Assembly (NCBI RefSeq): GCF_025965085.1
Contig: NZ_JAOPXP010000089.1
Location: forward strand, 1 to 42,162
Direction: 5' to 3'
Source of the DNA: Marmoricola sp.
Lineage (GTDB): Bacteria > Actinomycetota > Actinomycetes > Propionibacteriales > Nocardioidaceae
Length of the DNA stretch: 42,162 nucleotides
Shown: positions 7,297 to 15,693 of the stretch, piece after piece
Position numbering within the stretch: the stretch's first letter is position 1
How the letters are laid out: each line of letters opens with the position of its first letter
Program-made: the position numbers and the translations under genes
Notes under the pieces: model-generated
Seen by the model: the letters and a program-made list of their open reading frames with translations, nothing else
Databases searched by the model: none
Told to the model about the DNA's origin: nothing

Positions 7297-7743
7297 TCAG
7301 TCGACCGCGACCTGCGGGAACGCGTCGACGAGCGCGCCGTACTGCTCGAGGTCGAGGTACGACGGGTTGCTGCCGGCCGGCATCCGGAGCACCTCGATCG
7401 ACGCCAGCCCGGGATGGGCGCGGATCTCCTCGCGGGTGACCGGCGGATCGATTGCCCGCAGGCTGACCGGCATCGACAGCTCGTCCCCGGCCTGCACCGG
7501 ACCCCGGGTGTGCCCGGCTGCGTGCAGGCCCGCCGGCAGGCGGGCGTTGCTGCCGCTGATCCAGAGCAGCACCGGCTGTCCTGCCCGGACCAGGTCGGCG
7601 CGGTAGCTGGGGCGCACGCACCTGCTCGTGATGGAGGCGAACCCGTGGCGGACGAGACGGTCGACCGCGAGGCCGGCTGGGCTCGCCTTGACCAGCCACG
7701 CGCCCAGCGTCGCCTCGCTGACCGCGGGACCACGCGCCGCCAC
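7297..7743 (-). CDS. EVE/PUA-like domain protein, unknown function
   Basis: The 148-residue protein begins with AWLVKASPAG, followed by TSRCVRPSYRADLVRAGQPVL and LLWISGSNARLPAGLHAAG. This pattern resembles EVE-type PUA-like domains (Trp-Leu-hydrophobic start, a basic CVRP..YR segment and FWVSG-like strand), which in other proteins bind modified nucleotides in nucleic acids. The resemblance is my judgement and no specific target can be named. The gene lies 14 nt downstream of ribH and 69 nt upstream of hisE on the same strand. It may be co-transcribed with the riboflavin genes, though no link to riboflavin is evident. The start at 7743 is a GTG. Confidence 0.6.
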   Translation of the reverse strand: MAARGPAVSEATLGAWLVKASPAGLAVDRLVRHGFASITSRCVRPSYRADLVRAGQPVLLWISGSNARLPAGLHAAGHTRGPVQAGDELSMPVSLRAIDPPVTREEIRAHPGLASIEVLRMPAGSNPSYLDLEQYGALVDAFPQVAVD

Positions 7744-7757
7744 TCGCCGCCCCTCGC

Positions 7758-8245
7758 TCAGCGCGCGTCGACCGGGCGCGCGACCTCGCTCAGGGTCTGC
7801 GCGGTGCGCAGGGCAGCGGCCGTGGCCTCGTAGCCCTTGCTCTCCACGCTGCCCTCGAGACCGGCGCGGTCGAGCGCCTGCTGCTCGTTGTCGCAGGTGA
7901 GAAGCCCGAACCCGATGGGCACGCCCGTGTCCAGGGACACGCGGGTGAGCCCGTCGGTGGCGGCCGAGCAGACGTACTCGAAGTGGGGCGTGCCGCCGCG
8001 GATGACCACGCCGAGCGCCACGACGGCGTCGTACCCGTCCCGCGCGAGGGCCTGGGCGACCACCGGCAGCTCGAAGGCACCCGGCACGCGCACGATGTTC
8101 GGGCCTCCGACCTGGTAGCGCTCGAGGGCCTCCCGGGCGCCACCGATCAGGCCGTCCATGACCTGCTCGTGCCAGCTCGCCGCGACCACGGCCACCTTGA
8201 GGTGGCTGCAGTCGACCGGTCGGTCGGTGGGACTTCCGGCTCCGC

Positions 8246-8249
<4 letters not shown>
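7758..8249 (-). CDS. ribH: 6,7-dimethyl-8-ribityllumazine synthase
   Basis: RibH condenses 3,4-dihydroxybutanone phosphate with the ribitylamino-uracil to form lumazine, the penultimate step to riboflavin. The 163-residue protein shows the family motifs [51 protein letters not shown] and [20 protein letters not shown]. The histidine in GGTPHFEYV is the expected general base. The start is the ATG at 8249, overlapping the ribBA stop (ATGA); the longer ORF-track version reads through ribBA in another frame and is not real. It is the last biosynthetic gene of the operon ribD-ribE-ribBA-ribH. Confidence 0.97.
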
Positions 8250-9546
<1,297 letters not shown>

Positions 9547-9550
<4 letters not shown>

Positions 9551-10134
9551 TTGTTCACCATCTTCTCGACGTACTTCGCGATCACGTCCACCTCGAGGTT
9601 GACGACATCGCCGGGTTGCTTGAAGCCCAGGGTGGTGCGGGCCAGGGTCTCGGGGATCAGGCTGACGGTGAAGCGGTCGGCACCGACCTCCACGAGCGTC
9701 AGCGAGATCCCGTCGACGGTGATGGAGCCCTTGGCCACCAGGTAGCGCTCGAGGTCGGCGGGCAGGGAGATCTCGACGAGCTCCCAGTGCTCGCTGGGGG
9801 TACGCCGCACCACGGTGCCGGTCCCGTCGACGTGGCCCTGCACGATGTGTCCCCCGAGCCGGGTCGTGGGGGTGACCGCCCGCTCGAGGTTGACCCGGGT
9901 GCCCGGCTCGAGGGCACCGAGCGAGGTCTTCGCGAGCGTCTCGCGCATGACGTCCGCGGTGAAGGTCCCCTCGCCCCGCGTGGCGACGGTCAGGCAGCAG
10001 CCGTTGACGGAGATGGAATCCCCCAGGTCCGCGTCGCCGGTGACCAGCGGGCCGCGCAGGGTGAGCCGGATCGCGTCGCCCTGGTCCTCCAGCGACTCGA
10101 CGGTGCCGAGCTCCTCGACGATGCCGGTGAACAT
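9547..10134 (-). CDS. ribE: Riboflavin synthase, alpha chain
   Basis: This enzyme dismutates two lumazine molecules to riboflavin. The 195-residue protein shows the two tandem lumazine-binding repeats. The first begins [12 protein letters not shown] and contains [12 protein letters not shown]. The second begins [15 protein letters not shown] and contains [15 protein letters not shown]. Residues Ser and Cys in the SVNGCCLTV loop are typical of the active site. The ATG at 10134 lies 1 nt beyond the ribD stop, and the gene overlaps ribBA downstream, so the operon is tightly coupled. Named ribE here (ribC in some species). Confidence 0.96.
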
Positions 10135-10135
10135 G

Positions 10136-11194
10136 TCAGTCCCTCTCGATCGGGGTACGGGTGGGTGCCTGGAAGGTCATCGTCATCCGCACGTCGGCCT
10201 CGGCTCCCGTGCCGACGGTCGTCACGTCCTCGACCACCAGCCGACGGATGTCGGCGATCGTCGAGATGCCCAGGTCGGCGACCGCGTTCGACCCTGCGCC
10301 GAGCAGTGCGGGGGCGACGTAGGCCACGACCTCGTCGACCAGACCGGCCTCCACGAAGGCTGCGGCCAGGTGCGGGCCGCCCTCCAGGAAGACATGGTGG
10401 CGGTCCCGGGCGTGCAGCAGGGCCAGCGCCTCTCGGGGCTCGCGCGTCCGCAGCTGCTCGGTCTCTGCGCTGTCGTTGAACACCCGGCGGTCCCGACGAA
10501 GCGCCCGCACGCCCATGACGGCACGGAGCGGCTGGTGGGCCAGCAGCCCGTCGTACTCGTCGCGGACGGTGAGCTCGGGGTCGTCGGCCTCGACGGTGCC
10601 GGTGCCGACGAGCATCACGTCGCACTGGGCGCGCAGCCGGTGGCTGTCGACCCTGGCGGCACGCGAGGTGATCCAGCGACTGGTCCCGTCGGCAGCTGCA
10701 CTGCGGCCGTCCAGGGTGGCGGCGAACTTCCAGGTGACGAAGGGGCGGTGGTGCTCCAACGCGAAGGTCCACGCCCTGTTCAGGCGACGGGACTCGCGCT
10801 CCATCAGGCCGAACTCGACGTCGATGCCGGCCGCTCGCAGGGCGGCCTCGCCCCCCGTGGCCACCGGGTTGGGGTCCGGCTGCGCGAAGACCACCCGCTT
10901 CACGCCTGCGTCGATGAGGGCCCTGGTGCAGGGGCCCGTGCGCCCCGTGTGGTTGCAGGGCTCGAGCGTGACCACAGCCGTCGTACCCCGAGCATCCTCG
11001 CCGGCCTCGGCGAGGGCGGCGGTCTCGGCATGGAGCGTGCCCGCCCCGCGGTGGTAGCCCTCTGCCACTTCGGTGCCCTGGGCGGTGAGCAGCACGCAGC
11101 CGACGCGCGGGTTCGGGCCGAGGGGTACGCCGGGCGTGCTCGCCAGCTCGAGCGCACGACGCATCGCACGCTGCTCTGCTGGGGAGAAGCTCAT
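10136..11194 (-). CDS. ribD: Bifunctional pyrimidine deaminase / 5-amino-6-(5-phosphoribosylamino)uracil reductase
   Basis: RibD carries out the deamination and ribose reduction after GTP ring opening. Of the 352 residues, the N-terminal deaminase has the zinc motif in HAETAAL and LEPCNHTGRTGPC. The C-terminal reductase domain (from about 150) has RPFVTWKFAATLDGRSAA, ITSRAARVDSHRLRAQCD and HHVFLEGGPHLAAAFVEAGL for NADPH binding. It is the first gene of the riboflavin operon and is preceded by an FMN riboswitch. The start ATG at 11194 has GAGGA at 6 nt, and that site can pair with CCGTCC sequences between the aptamer and the gene, which fits control at translation. Confidence 0.97.
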   Translation of the reverse strand: MSFSPAEQRAMRRALELASTPGVPLGPNPRVGCVLLTAQGTEVAEGYHRGAGTLHAETAALAEAGEDARGTTAVVTLEPCNHTGRTGPCTRALIDAGVKRVVFAQPDPNPVATGGEAALRAAGIDVEFGLMERESRRLNRAWTFALEHHRPFVTWKFAATLDGRSAAADGTSRWITSRAARVDSHRLRAQCDVMLVGTGTVEADDPELTVRDEYDGLLAHQPLRAVMGVRALRRDRRVFNDSAETEQLRTREPREALALLHARDRHHVFLEGGPHLAAAFVEAGLVDEVVAYVAPALLGAGSNAVADLGISTIADIRRLVVEDVTTVGTGAEADVRMTMTFQAPTRTPIERD

Positions 11195-11267
11195 CGTCCG
11201 TCCTCACTGGTCCTCAGCGGGCCCTGGGGACGGGACGGCTCACGACATCGCGTCGCGGACGGCCTGC

Positions 11268-11388
11268 GTGCGCCTTCCCATCCGGACTTTGACCGTCGGT
11301 CCAGGAGTTCCACCTGGTCAACCGGCCCCATGTGGGCGGCCGGGTCGCGGACTGTCACCGCCGGTGCGGAGTTCCACCGCCCCCAGAG
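11268..11388 (-). ncRNA. FMN riboswitch (RFN element) upstream of ribD
   Basis: The minus strand shows the conserved blocks of the FMN aptamer in order: GGGGCGGTGGAACTCCGCACC, GGCGGTGACAGTCCGCGA, a variable arm, GACCAGGTGGAACTCCTGG, ACCGACGGTCAAAGTCCGG and ATGGGAAGG. FMN binding lowers riboflavin gene expression. No terminator with a U-run follows. Instead two CCGTCC copies (plus-strand ggacgg at 11233-11238 and 11257-11262) can pair with GGACGG, which overlaps the ribD Shine-Dalgarno (11198-11205), so translation control is likely. The ORF predicted over this element (11191-11403) is spurious. Confidence 0.95.
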
Positions 11389-11567
11389 CACGCGAGTTCT
11401 CACTCGTCACTCCAAGTCTGCCACAGGGCCTCCCTGCCCGCCCGGTGACCTCTCTCACGGCCGCCGGACCCTGGGGCGGGTCGTGGGCCGCACTGGTGCT
11501 CGTCTCGCTCAGCCTGCGCGCGTCCTTCGTCGCGGTCGCGCCTATCTCCGAGGGGAGCGACCGGGGC
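11389..11567. other. Spacer between rpe and the ribD riboswitch
   Basis: Together with the riboswitch and ribD 5' region this makes a 373-nt stretch without a gene. On the minus strand it must hold the riboflavin operon promoter. CAGACT (11420-11415) is a possible -10 box, about 27 nt before the aptamer, without a recognisable -35. No coding frame convinces me here. Confidence 0.4.
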
Positions 11568-12221
11568 TCAGGACCCGGCAGCCTCGCGCAGCCGCTGGAC
11601 CATCGCGTCGGGGTCCTCCGCGGAGTAGACGGCCGAGCCGGCGACGAACACGTCGGCACCGGCCTCGGCGCAGCGCTCGATCGTCTCCAGCGAGATGCCA
11701 CCGTCGACCTGCAGCCACACCTCGAGCCCGGCGGCCGAGATCAGCTCCCGGGCGCGGCGGATCTTGGGCAGGCACAGGTCGAGGAACCTCTGGCCCCCGA
11801 AGCCCGGCTCGACGGTCATCACGAGGAGCATGTCGAGCTCGCCGAGCATGTCGGCGTAGGGCTCGACAGGAGTGGCCGGCTTCAGGGCCATCGAGGCCCT
11901 CGCCCCCTTCGAGCGCAGCTCCCGGGCCAGCCGCACGGGCGCCCGGGCGGCCTCCGCGTGGAAGGTGACGGACCCGGCCCCCGCCTCGGCGTACGCCGGC
12001 GCCCAGCGGTCAGGCTCGTCGATCATCAGGTGCGCGTCGATCGGCAGGTCCGTCGACTTCGCCAGGCTCTCGAAGACCGGCAGCCCGATCGTCAGGTTGG
12101 GCACGAAGTGGTTGTCCATCACGTCGACGTGCACCCAGTCGGCACTGGGGATGCGGCCCACCTCGTCGGCCAGGCGGGACAGGTCGGCGTTGAGGATGCT
12201 CGGTGTGATCTGGATACCCAT
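11568..12221 (-). CDS. rpe: Ribulose-phosphate 3-epimerase
   Basis: Rpe interconverts ribulose 5-phosphate and xylulose 5-phosphate in the pentose phosphate pathway, and ribulose 5-phosphate is also a riboflavin precursor. The 217-residue TIM barrel shows [13 protein letters not shown], the metal ligands in [37 protein letters not shown] and WLQVDGGI, and the phosphate-binding [11 protein letters not shown]. It lies 30 nt downstream of rsmB and may also have its own promoter (TAGGAT just upstream). The placement next to rib genes is conserved in actinobacteria. Confidence 0.97.
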   Translation of the reverse strand: MGIQITPSILNADLSRLADEVGRIPSADWVHVDVMDNHFVPNLTIGLPVFESLAKSTDLPIDAHLMIDEPDRWAPAYAEAGAGSVTFHAEAARAPVRLARELRSKGARASMALKPATPVEPYADMLGELDMLLVMTVEPGFGGQRFLDLCLPKIRRARELISAAGLEVWLQVDGGISLETIERCAEAGADVFVAGSAVYSAEDPDAMVQRLREAAGS

Positions 12222-12230
12222 GGTGCGTTG

Positions 12231-12236
12231 ATCCTA
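12231..12236 (-). promoter_or_regulatory. Possible -10 box TAGGAT before rpe
   Basis: The minus strand reads TAGGAT, 9 nt, then the ATG of rpe. A transcript starting about 7 nt after the box would have only a 2-3 nt leader. No Shine-Dalgarno is visible. No -35 element is clear. Confidence 0.4.
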
Positions 12237-12251
12237 GGGCGCGGGGCGACG

Positions 12252-13589
12252 TCAAGTCCGACGGAGCAGTGCCATGAACATGGCGTCCGTGCCGTGCCGG
12301 TGCGGCCACAGCTGCACGGCACCCTCCAGGTGCGCCGACCCGGCGTCGTGGGCCTCCGGCACGAGTGGGCGCGCATCCTCCATCTGGGCGTCCGGACGGT
12401 TGGCGAGCACTTTCTCGACGACCCCGGCGGTCTCCTCGACCACAGGGGAGCAGGTTGCGTAGAGCACCACTCCCCCCGGCCGCACCGAGTCCAGGGCACT
12501 GGTCAGCAGGGCAACCTGCAGCGGCACCAGGCCCGCGACGTCCTCGGGCGTACGACGCCACCGGCTCTCGGGGCGGCGCCGCAGGGCACCGAGCCCGGAG
12601 CACGGCGCGTCCACCAGCACCCGGTCGAAGCTCCCCTCCGGCCAGGGCGGGCGCAGCCCGTCGCCCGTGACCACGTCACCCGTGGTGGCCCGCATCGCCT
12701 GCGCGACGAGCCTCGCCCGGTGCGGCTGGCGCTCGTTGGCCAGCAGCCGCGCGGCCTGCCCACCCGCCAGTGCCGCGAGCAGGGCCGCCTTGCCCCCGGG
12801 GCCGGCGCACAGGTCGAGCCAGCGCTGGTCGCGCCCGTCCACGGCTGCCCGCGACAGCGCGAGCGCCACGAGCTGGGAGCCGGCGTCCTGGACGCCGGCC
12901 CGACCGTCGCGGACGGCCGGCACCTCCCCCGGGTCCCCGGAGTCCATGACGGCCGCGAGGGGCGAGATGGCCAGCGGTTCACCCGGCAGCTCCTCGACCG
13001 AGGAGAGTCCCGGCCGGGCGACGAGGGTGACCCGGGGCCGTTCGTTGTCCGCGGTCAGCAGCGCGTCCAGCTCCCCGGGCCGGTCCAGGGCGCGACCGAG
13101 CGACTCCACGATCCAGTCCGGGTGGGAGTGACGCACGGCGGGCGGTGCGTCGAGCTCGTCCATCCAGCCGTCGAGGTCGTGGCCGGTGATCTTGCGCATC
13201 ACGGCGTTGGTGAAGCCCGCCGGCCGGTGGCCGACGCGGGCACGCACGAGCTCGACCGTGCTGGTCACCGCTGCGTGGTCGGGCACGCGCATGGCCAACA
13301 ACTGGTGCGCCCCCAGGCGCAGGGCGTCCCTCACGGCGGCGTCCGGTCTGCGCCCCACGACGTGGTCGATGATCGCGTCGTAGCTGCCCTGACCACGCAG
13401 CGTGCCGCCGACCAGCTCGGTCGCGAAGGCCGCGTCGCGCCCCCCGATCTGCCGCTCGCGCAGCACCTGCGGCAGCACCAGGTTGGCGTAGGCATCGTCC
13501 TCGCGCACCGCCGCCAGCACGTCGTACGCCGCCAGCCGGGCCGGGTCGACCTTCGGCCTGTCCGGCAGCTTCTTCGGAGCGCGGCTCAT
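12252..13589 (-). CDS. rsmB: 16S rRNA m5C967 methyltransferase (RsmB/Sun family)
   Basis: RsmB methylates C5 of a cytosine in 16S rRNA with SAM. The 445-residue protein has an N-terminal NusB-like RNA-binding domain (about 15-140), then a Rossmann methylase domain with motif I LDLCAGPGGKAALLAALA (about 259-276). The two cysteines of the RNA m5C mechanism are in VDAPCSGLG (Cys330) and YATCSPV (Cys380). The usual ATCSP(H)xxEN is here ATCSPVVEET, a mild change. Its ATG overlaps the stop of the MmcQ-like gene (ATGA). The gene lies in the def-fmt-rsmB-rpe cluster typical of the group. Confidence 0.95.
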   Translation of the reverse strand: MSRAPKKLPDRPKVDPARLAAYDVLAAVREDDAYANLVLPQVLRERQIGGRDAAFATELVGGTLRGQGSYDAIIDHVVGRRPDAAVRDALRLGAHQLLAMRVPDHAAVTSTVELVRARVGHRPAGFTNAVMRKITGHDLDGWMDELDAPPAVRHSHPDWIVESLGRALDRPGELDALLTADNERPRVTLVARPGLSSVEELPGEPLAISPLAAVMDSGDPGEVPAVRDGRAGVQDAGSQLVALALSRAAVDGRDQRWLDLCAGPGGKAALLAALAGGQAARLLANERQPHRARLVAQAMRATTGDVVTGDGLRPPWPEGSFDRVLVDAPCSGLGALRRRPESRWRRTPEDVAGLVPLQVALLTSALDSVRPGGVVLYATCSPVVEETAGVVEKVLANRPDAQMEDARPLVPEAHDAGSAHLEGAVQLWPHRHGTDAMFMALLRRT

Positions 13590-14005
13590 GCGAGGAACTC
13601 GCGGACGAGCCTCTTCGGCGCGGTGGCCAGCCAGGCGTCGGTGATGACCTCGGCGAGCTCGTCCCTGGTGACCTCGCCGAGGCGCGACTGCTGCACGAGC
13701 ACGGCGTTGAAGCCGCGGAAGTGGTCGATGGTGAAGAACGGCCCGTCGGCCTCGACCAGGGCACGCGTGGCGTCCTCGTCGGCGGTGCGGACCACGAGCA
13801 GGTCGTCGTACGGCTCGCCGGTGCCGGGATCGATCGCGGACCGGTGGGGCTTGCGGTGCAGCACGAAGCCGCGGCCCTTGTCTCCCTTCACCCGCAGCGG
13901 CACCAGCCAGGTCGGGACGTCGCCCCAGGAGGTGCCGAACCAGGTCTCCGGCAGCCCCCGGCAGATCTCGTCGACGTCCTCGGGGCGCGCCCTGCGGACA
14001 TCCAT
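13586..14005 (-). CDS. MmcQ/YjbR-family protein
   Basis: The protein matches the small MmcQ/YjbR (CyaY-like fold) family: an N-terminal helix DVDEICRGLPET, then WFVLHRKPHRSAI-like strands, DDLLVVRTADEDATRALV, and a C-terminal VTRDELAEVITDAWLATAPKRLVREF. Family members are sometimes called DNA-binding, but the function is not established. I place the start at the ATG at 14005 (MDVRRARPEDV, 139 residues), not 14035, because a -10 box (TAGCCT) lies 7 nt upstream and the longer form would overlap fmt. The stop overlaps the rsmB start. It sits between fmt and rsmB. Confidence 0.75.
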   Translation of the reverse strand: MDVRRARPEDVDEICRGLPETWFGTSWGDVPTWLVPLRVKGDKGRGFVLHRKPHRSAIDPGTGEPYDDLLVVRTADEDATRALVEADGPFFTIDHFRGFNAVLVQQSRLGEVTRDELAEVITDAWLATAPKRLVREFLA

Positions 14006-14012
14006 GGGCGCG

Positions 14013-14018
14013 AGGCTA
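14013..14018 (-). promoter_or_regulatory. -10 box TAGCCT, leaderless start for the MmcQ-like gene
   Basis: The minus strand reads TAGCCT-CGCGCCC-ATG (7-nt spacing). The TAG of the hexamer is also the fmt stop codon. If used, this promoter lets the MmcQ-like gene, rsmB and rpe be transcribed apart from def-fmt. Confidence 0.45.
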
Positions 14019-14942
14019 CTCGCCAAGACGGACACCGGTCTCCAGCCGGGCGCCGCGCGCCCAGTCGGCGGCGTCCATCTCCTTCTTGCCGAACGCCTTG
14101 ACCCTGCCCAGCTGCACGGGTCCGCTGCCGGTACCCACGAACACGGCCGTCTTGGTCACCTCGAGCTCACCGGGTGCCAACCGCTCACGACCGACGGGGC
14201 GCACGGGACCCAGCTTGAGGCGTTGGCCCTCGTGGGTCGACCAGGCACCGGGGGCGGGGGTGCAGGCGCGGACGCGGCGGTCGACCGCGACGGCGGGCTC
14301 GGTCCAGTCGACGTGGGCGTCCTCGACGAGGATCTTCGGCGCGTAGCTGACCCACTCGTCGGGCTGCTCGCGCGCGTCGATGGCGCCGTCCTCGAGGCCG
14401 TCGAGGGTCTGCACCAGCAGGCCCGCGCCGCCCTCGGCGAGCCGCTCGAGCAGGTCGCCGGCGGTGTCGGCGGGCCGGATCGTCTGGGTCATCAAGCCGA
14501 ACGTCGGTCCCGCGTCGAGCTCCTTGACGATGCGGAAGGTCGTCGCGCCGCTCACCTCGTCGCCGGCCCAGATCGCGTGCTGCACCGGAGCCGCACCCCG
14601 CCACGCAGGCAGGACGGAGAAGTGCAGGTTGACCCAACCGTGCTCGGGGATGTCGAGCGCCGACTGCGGCAGCAGGGCACCGTAGGCCACCACCGGGCAG
14701 CAGGCCGGACGCAGCTCACGCAGCGCCTGCTGGAACCCCGGCTCGCGCGGGTGGCTCGGCTTGAGCACTGGTACGCCGAGCTCCTCCGCGCGCTCCGCCA
14801 CCGGGGAGGCGACCAGCTTGCGGCCCCGCCCGGCCTGCGCGTCCGGACGGGTGACCACGCCGACGAGCTCATGGCGGCTGGCCGCGATCGCGTCCAGGGA
14901 GGGAAGGGCAGCCTCCGGTGTGCCGGCGAAGACGACGCGCAC
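14016..14942 (-). CDS. fmt: Methionyl-tRNA formyltransferase
   Basis: Fmt formylates the initiator Met-tRNA using 10-formyl-tetrahydrofolate. The 308-residue protein shows [19 protein letters not shown] at the start, a formyl-folate binding core with the expected [20 protein letters not shown] containing the catalytic Asn and His, and [15 protein letters not shown]. The C-terminal tRNA-binding domain follows from about residue 205. It lies 4 nt downstream of def, the conserved pair of starting and removing the formyl group. Length is normal. Confidence 0.97.
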   Translation of the reverse strand: MRVVFAGTPEAALPSLDAIAASRHELVGVVTRPDAQAGRGRKLVASPVAERAEELGVPVLKPSHPREPGFQQALRELRPACCPVVAYGALLPQSALDIPEHGWVNLHFSVLPAWRGAAPVQHAIWAGDEVSGATTFRIVKELDAGPTFGLMTQTIRPADTAGDLLERLAEGGAGLLVQTLDGLEDGAIDAREQPDEWVSYAPKILVEDAHVDWTEPAVAVDRRVRACTPAPGAWSTHEGQRLKLGPVRPVGRERLAPGELEVTKTAVFVGTGSGPVQLGRVKAFGKKEMDAADWARGARLETGVRLGE

Positions 14943-14946
14943 CGCC

Positions 14947-15492
14947 TCAGATCCCCAGTCCGTTGGTGGCGTGGGGAGAGATCTTCACCTGCGTGGCCGG
15001 GTCGCCGAACCACTCGGACTCGCGGATGAACCTCATCGCCTCCTTGCGGGCCTCCCGGTCGAGGCGGTCCACGAAGATGATGCCGTCGAGGTGGTCGGTC
15101 TCGTGCTGGATGGCGCGCGCGAGCATCTGGGAGCCCTCGACGACGACCGGCTCGCCGTACATGTCGAAGCCGTGCGCGACCACCGAGAGGGCGCGCTTGC
15201 AGTCGATGCTGAAGCCGGGGATCGACAGGCAGCCCTCTGCACCGTCCTGGATCTCCTCGGAGAGGGTCAGCTGCGGGTTCACGAGGTGTCCGAGCTCGCC
15301 GTCGACCTGCCAGGTGAAGACCCGCAGTCCGACGCCCAGCTGTGGCGCCGCCAGACCGGCACCCGGCGCGTCGATCATCGTGTCGGTGAGGTCCGCGACC
15401 AGGGTGCGCAGCTCCTTGTCGAAGTCGACGACCGGCTTCGCCGGCGTGCGCAGCACCGGGTCGCCGAAGAGCCGGATCGGCCTGATGGACAA
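14947..15492 (-). CDS. def: Peptide deformylase, TTG start
   Basis: Def removes the formyl group from new proteins. All three metal motifs are present: [11 protein letters not shown] (motif 1), EGCLSIPG (motif 2, metal Cys) and QHETDHLDG (motif 3, HExxH-type). The ORF track starts at 15522 but a perfect AGGAGG lies at 15504-15499, 6 nt before a TTG at 15492 ([15 protein letters not shown]), where deformylase homology begins. I take this TTG as the start, giving 181 residues. Def heads the cluster def-fmt-MmcQ-rsmB-rpe, and a probable -10 box lies about 30 nt upstream of the start. Confidence 0.96.
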   Translation of the reverse strand: MSIRPIRLFGDPVLRTPAKPVVDFDKELRTLVADLTDTMIDAPGAGLAAPQLGVGLRVFTWQVDGELGHLVNPQLTLSEEIQDGAEGCLSIPGFSIDCKRALSVVAHGFDMYGEPVVVEGSQMLARAIQHETDHLDGIIFVDRLDREARKEAMRFIRESEWFGDPATQVKISPHATNGLGI

Positions 15493-15522
15493 CGCATTCC
15501 TCCTGTGACGACGAAAGCACAC

Positions 15523-15528
15523 AGTCTA
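15523..15528 (-). promoter_or_regulatory. -10 box TAGACT for def-fmt
   Basis: TAGACT on the minus strand lies 30 nt before the TTG start of def. With a start point about 7 nt downstream, the leader would be about 24 nt and contain the AGGAGG. The -35 region is not recognisable. Confidence 0.45.
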
Positions 15529-15693
15529 GGGACACCTCCGTGAGGCGCCCGCGCCCCTGGTGCCGTGGCCGGGACACGACCGCCGGCTGTTCCCCCGACG
15601 GCTTCGCGCTCCCCCGGCTGCGCCTCATCGCCGCGCGCGCCGTCCGCTCGGGCGTCGCGTCCTGGACCACGCGGTCAGGTGAGCGGGACCGGG

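Noticed and set aside
11191-11403. ORF of 70 residues on the minus strand upstream of ribD
   Set aside because: It lies entirely over the FMN riboswitch and ribD leader; the codon pattern is that of a structured RNA.
11073-15029. 1318-residue plus-strand ORF
   Set aside because: Runs antisense across ribD leader, rpe, rsmB, fmt; a typical long shadow in GC-rich DNA.
15523-15693. Similar GC-rich motifs in the def-priA spacer suggesting a terminator or small RNA
   Set aside because: No stable stem with U-run and no conserved element recognised.
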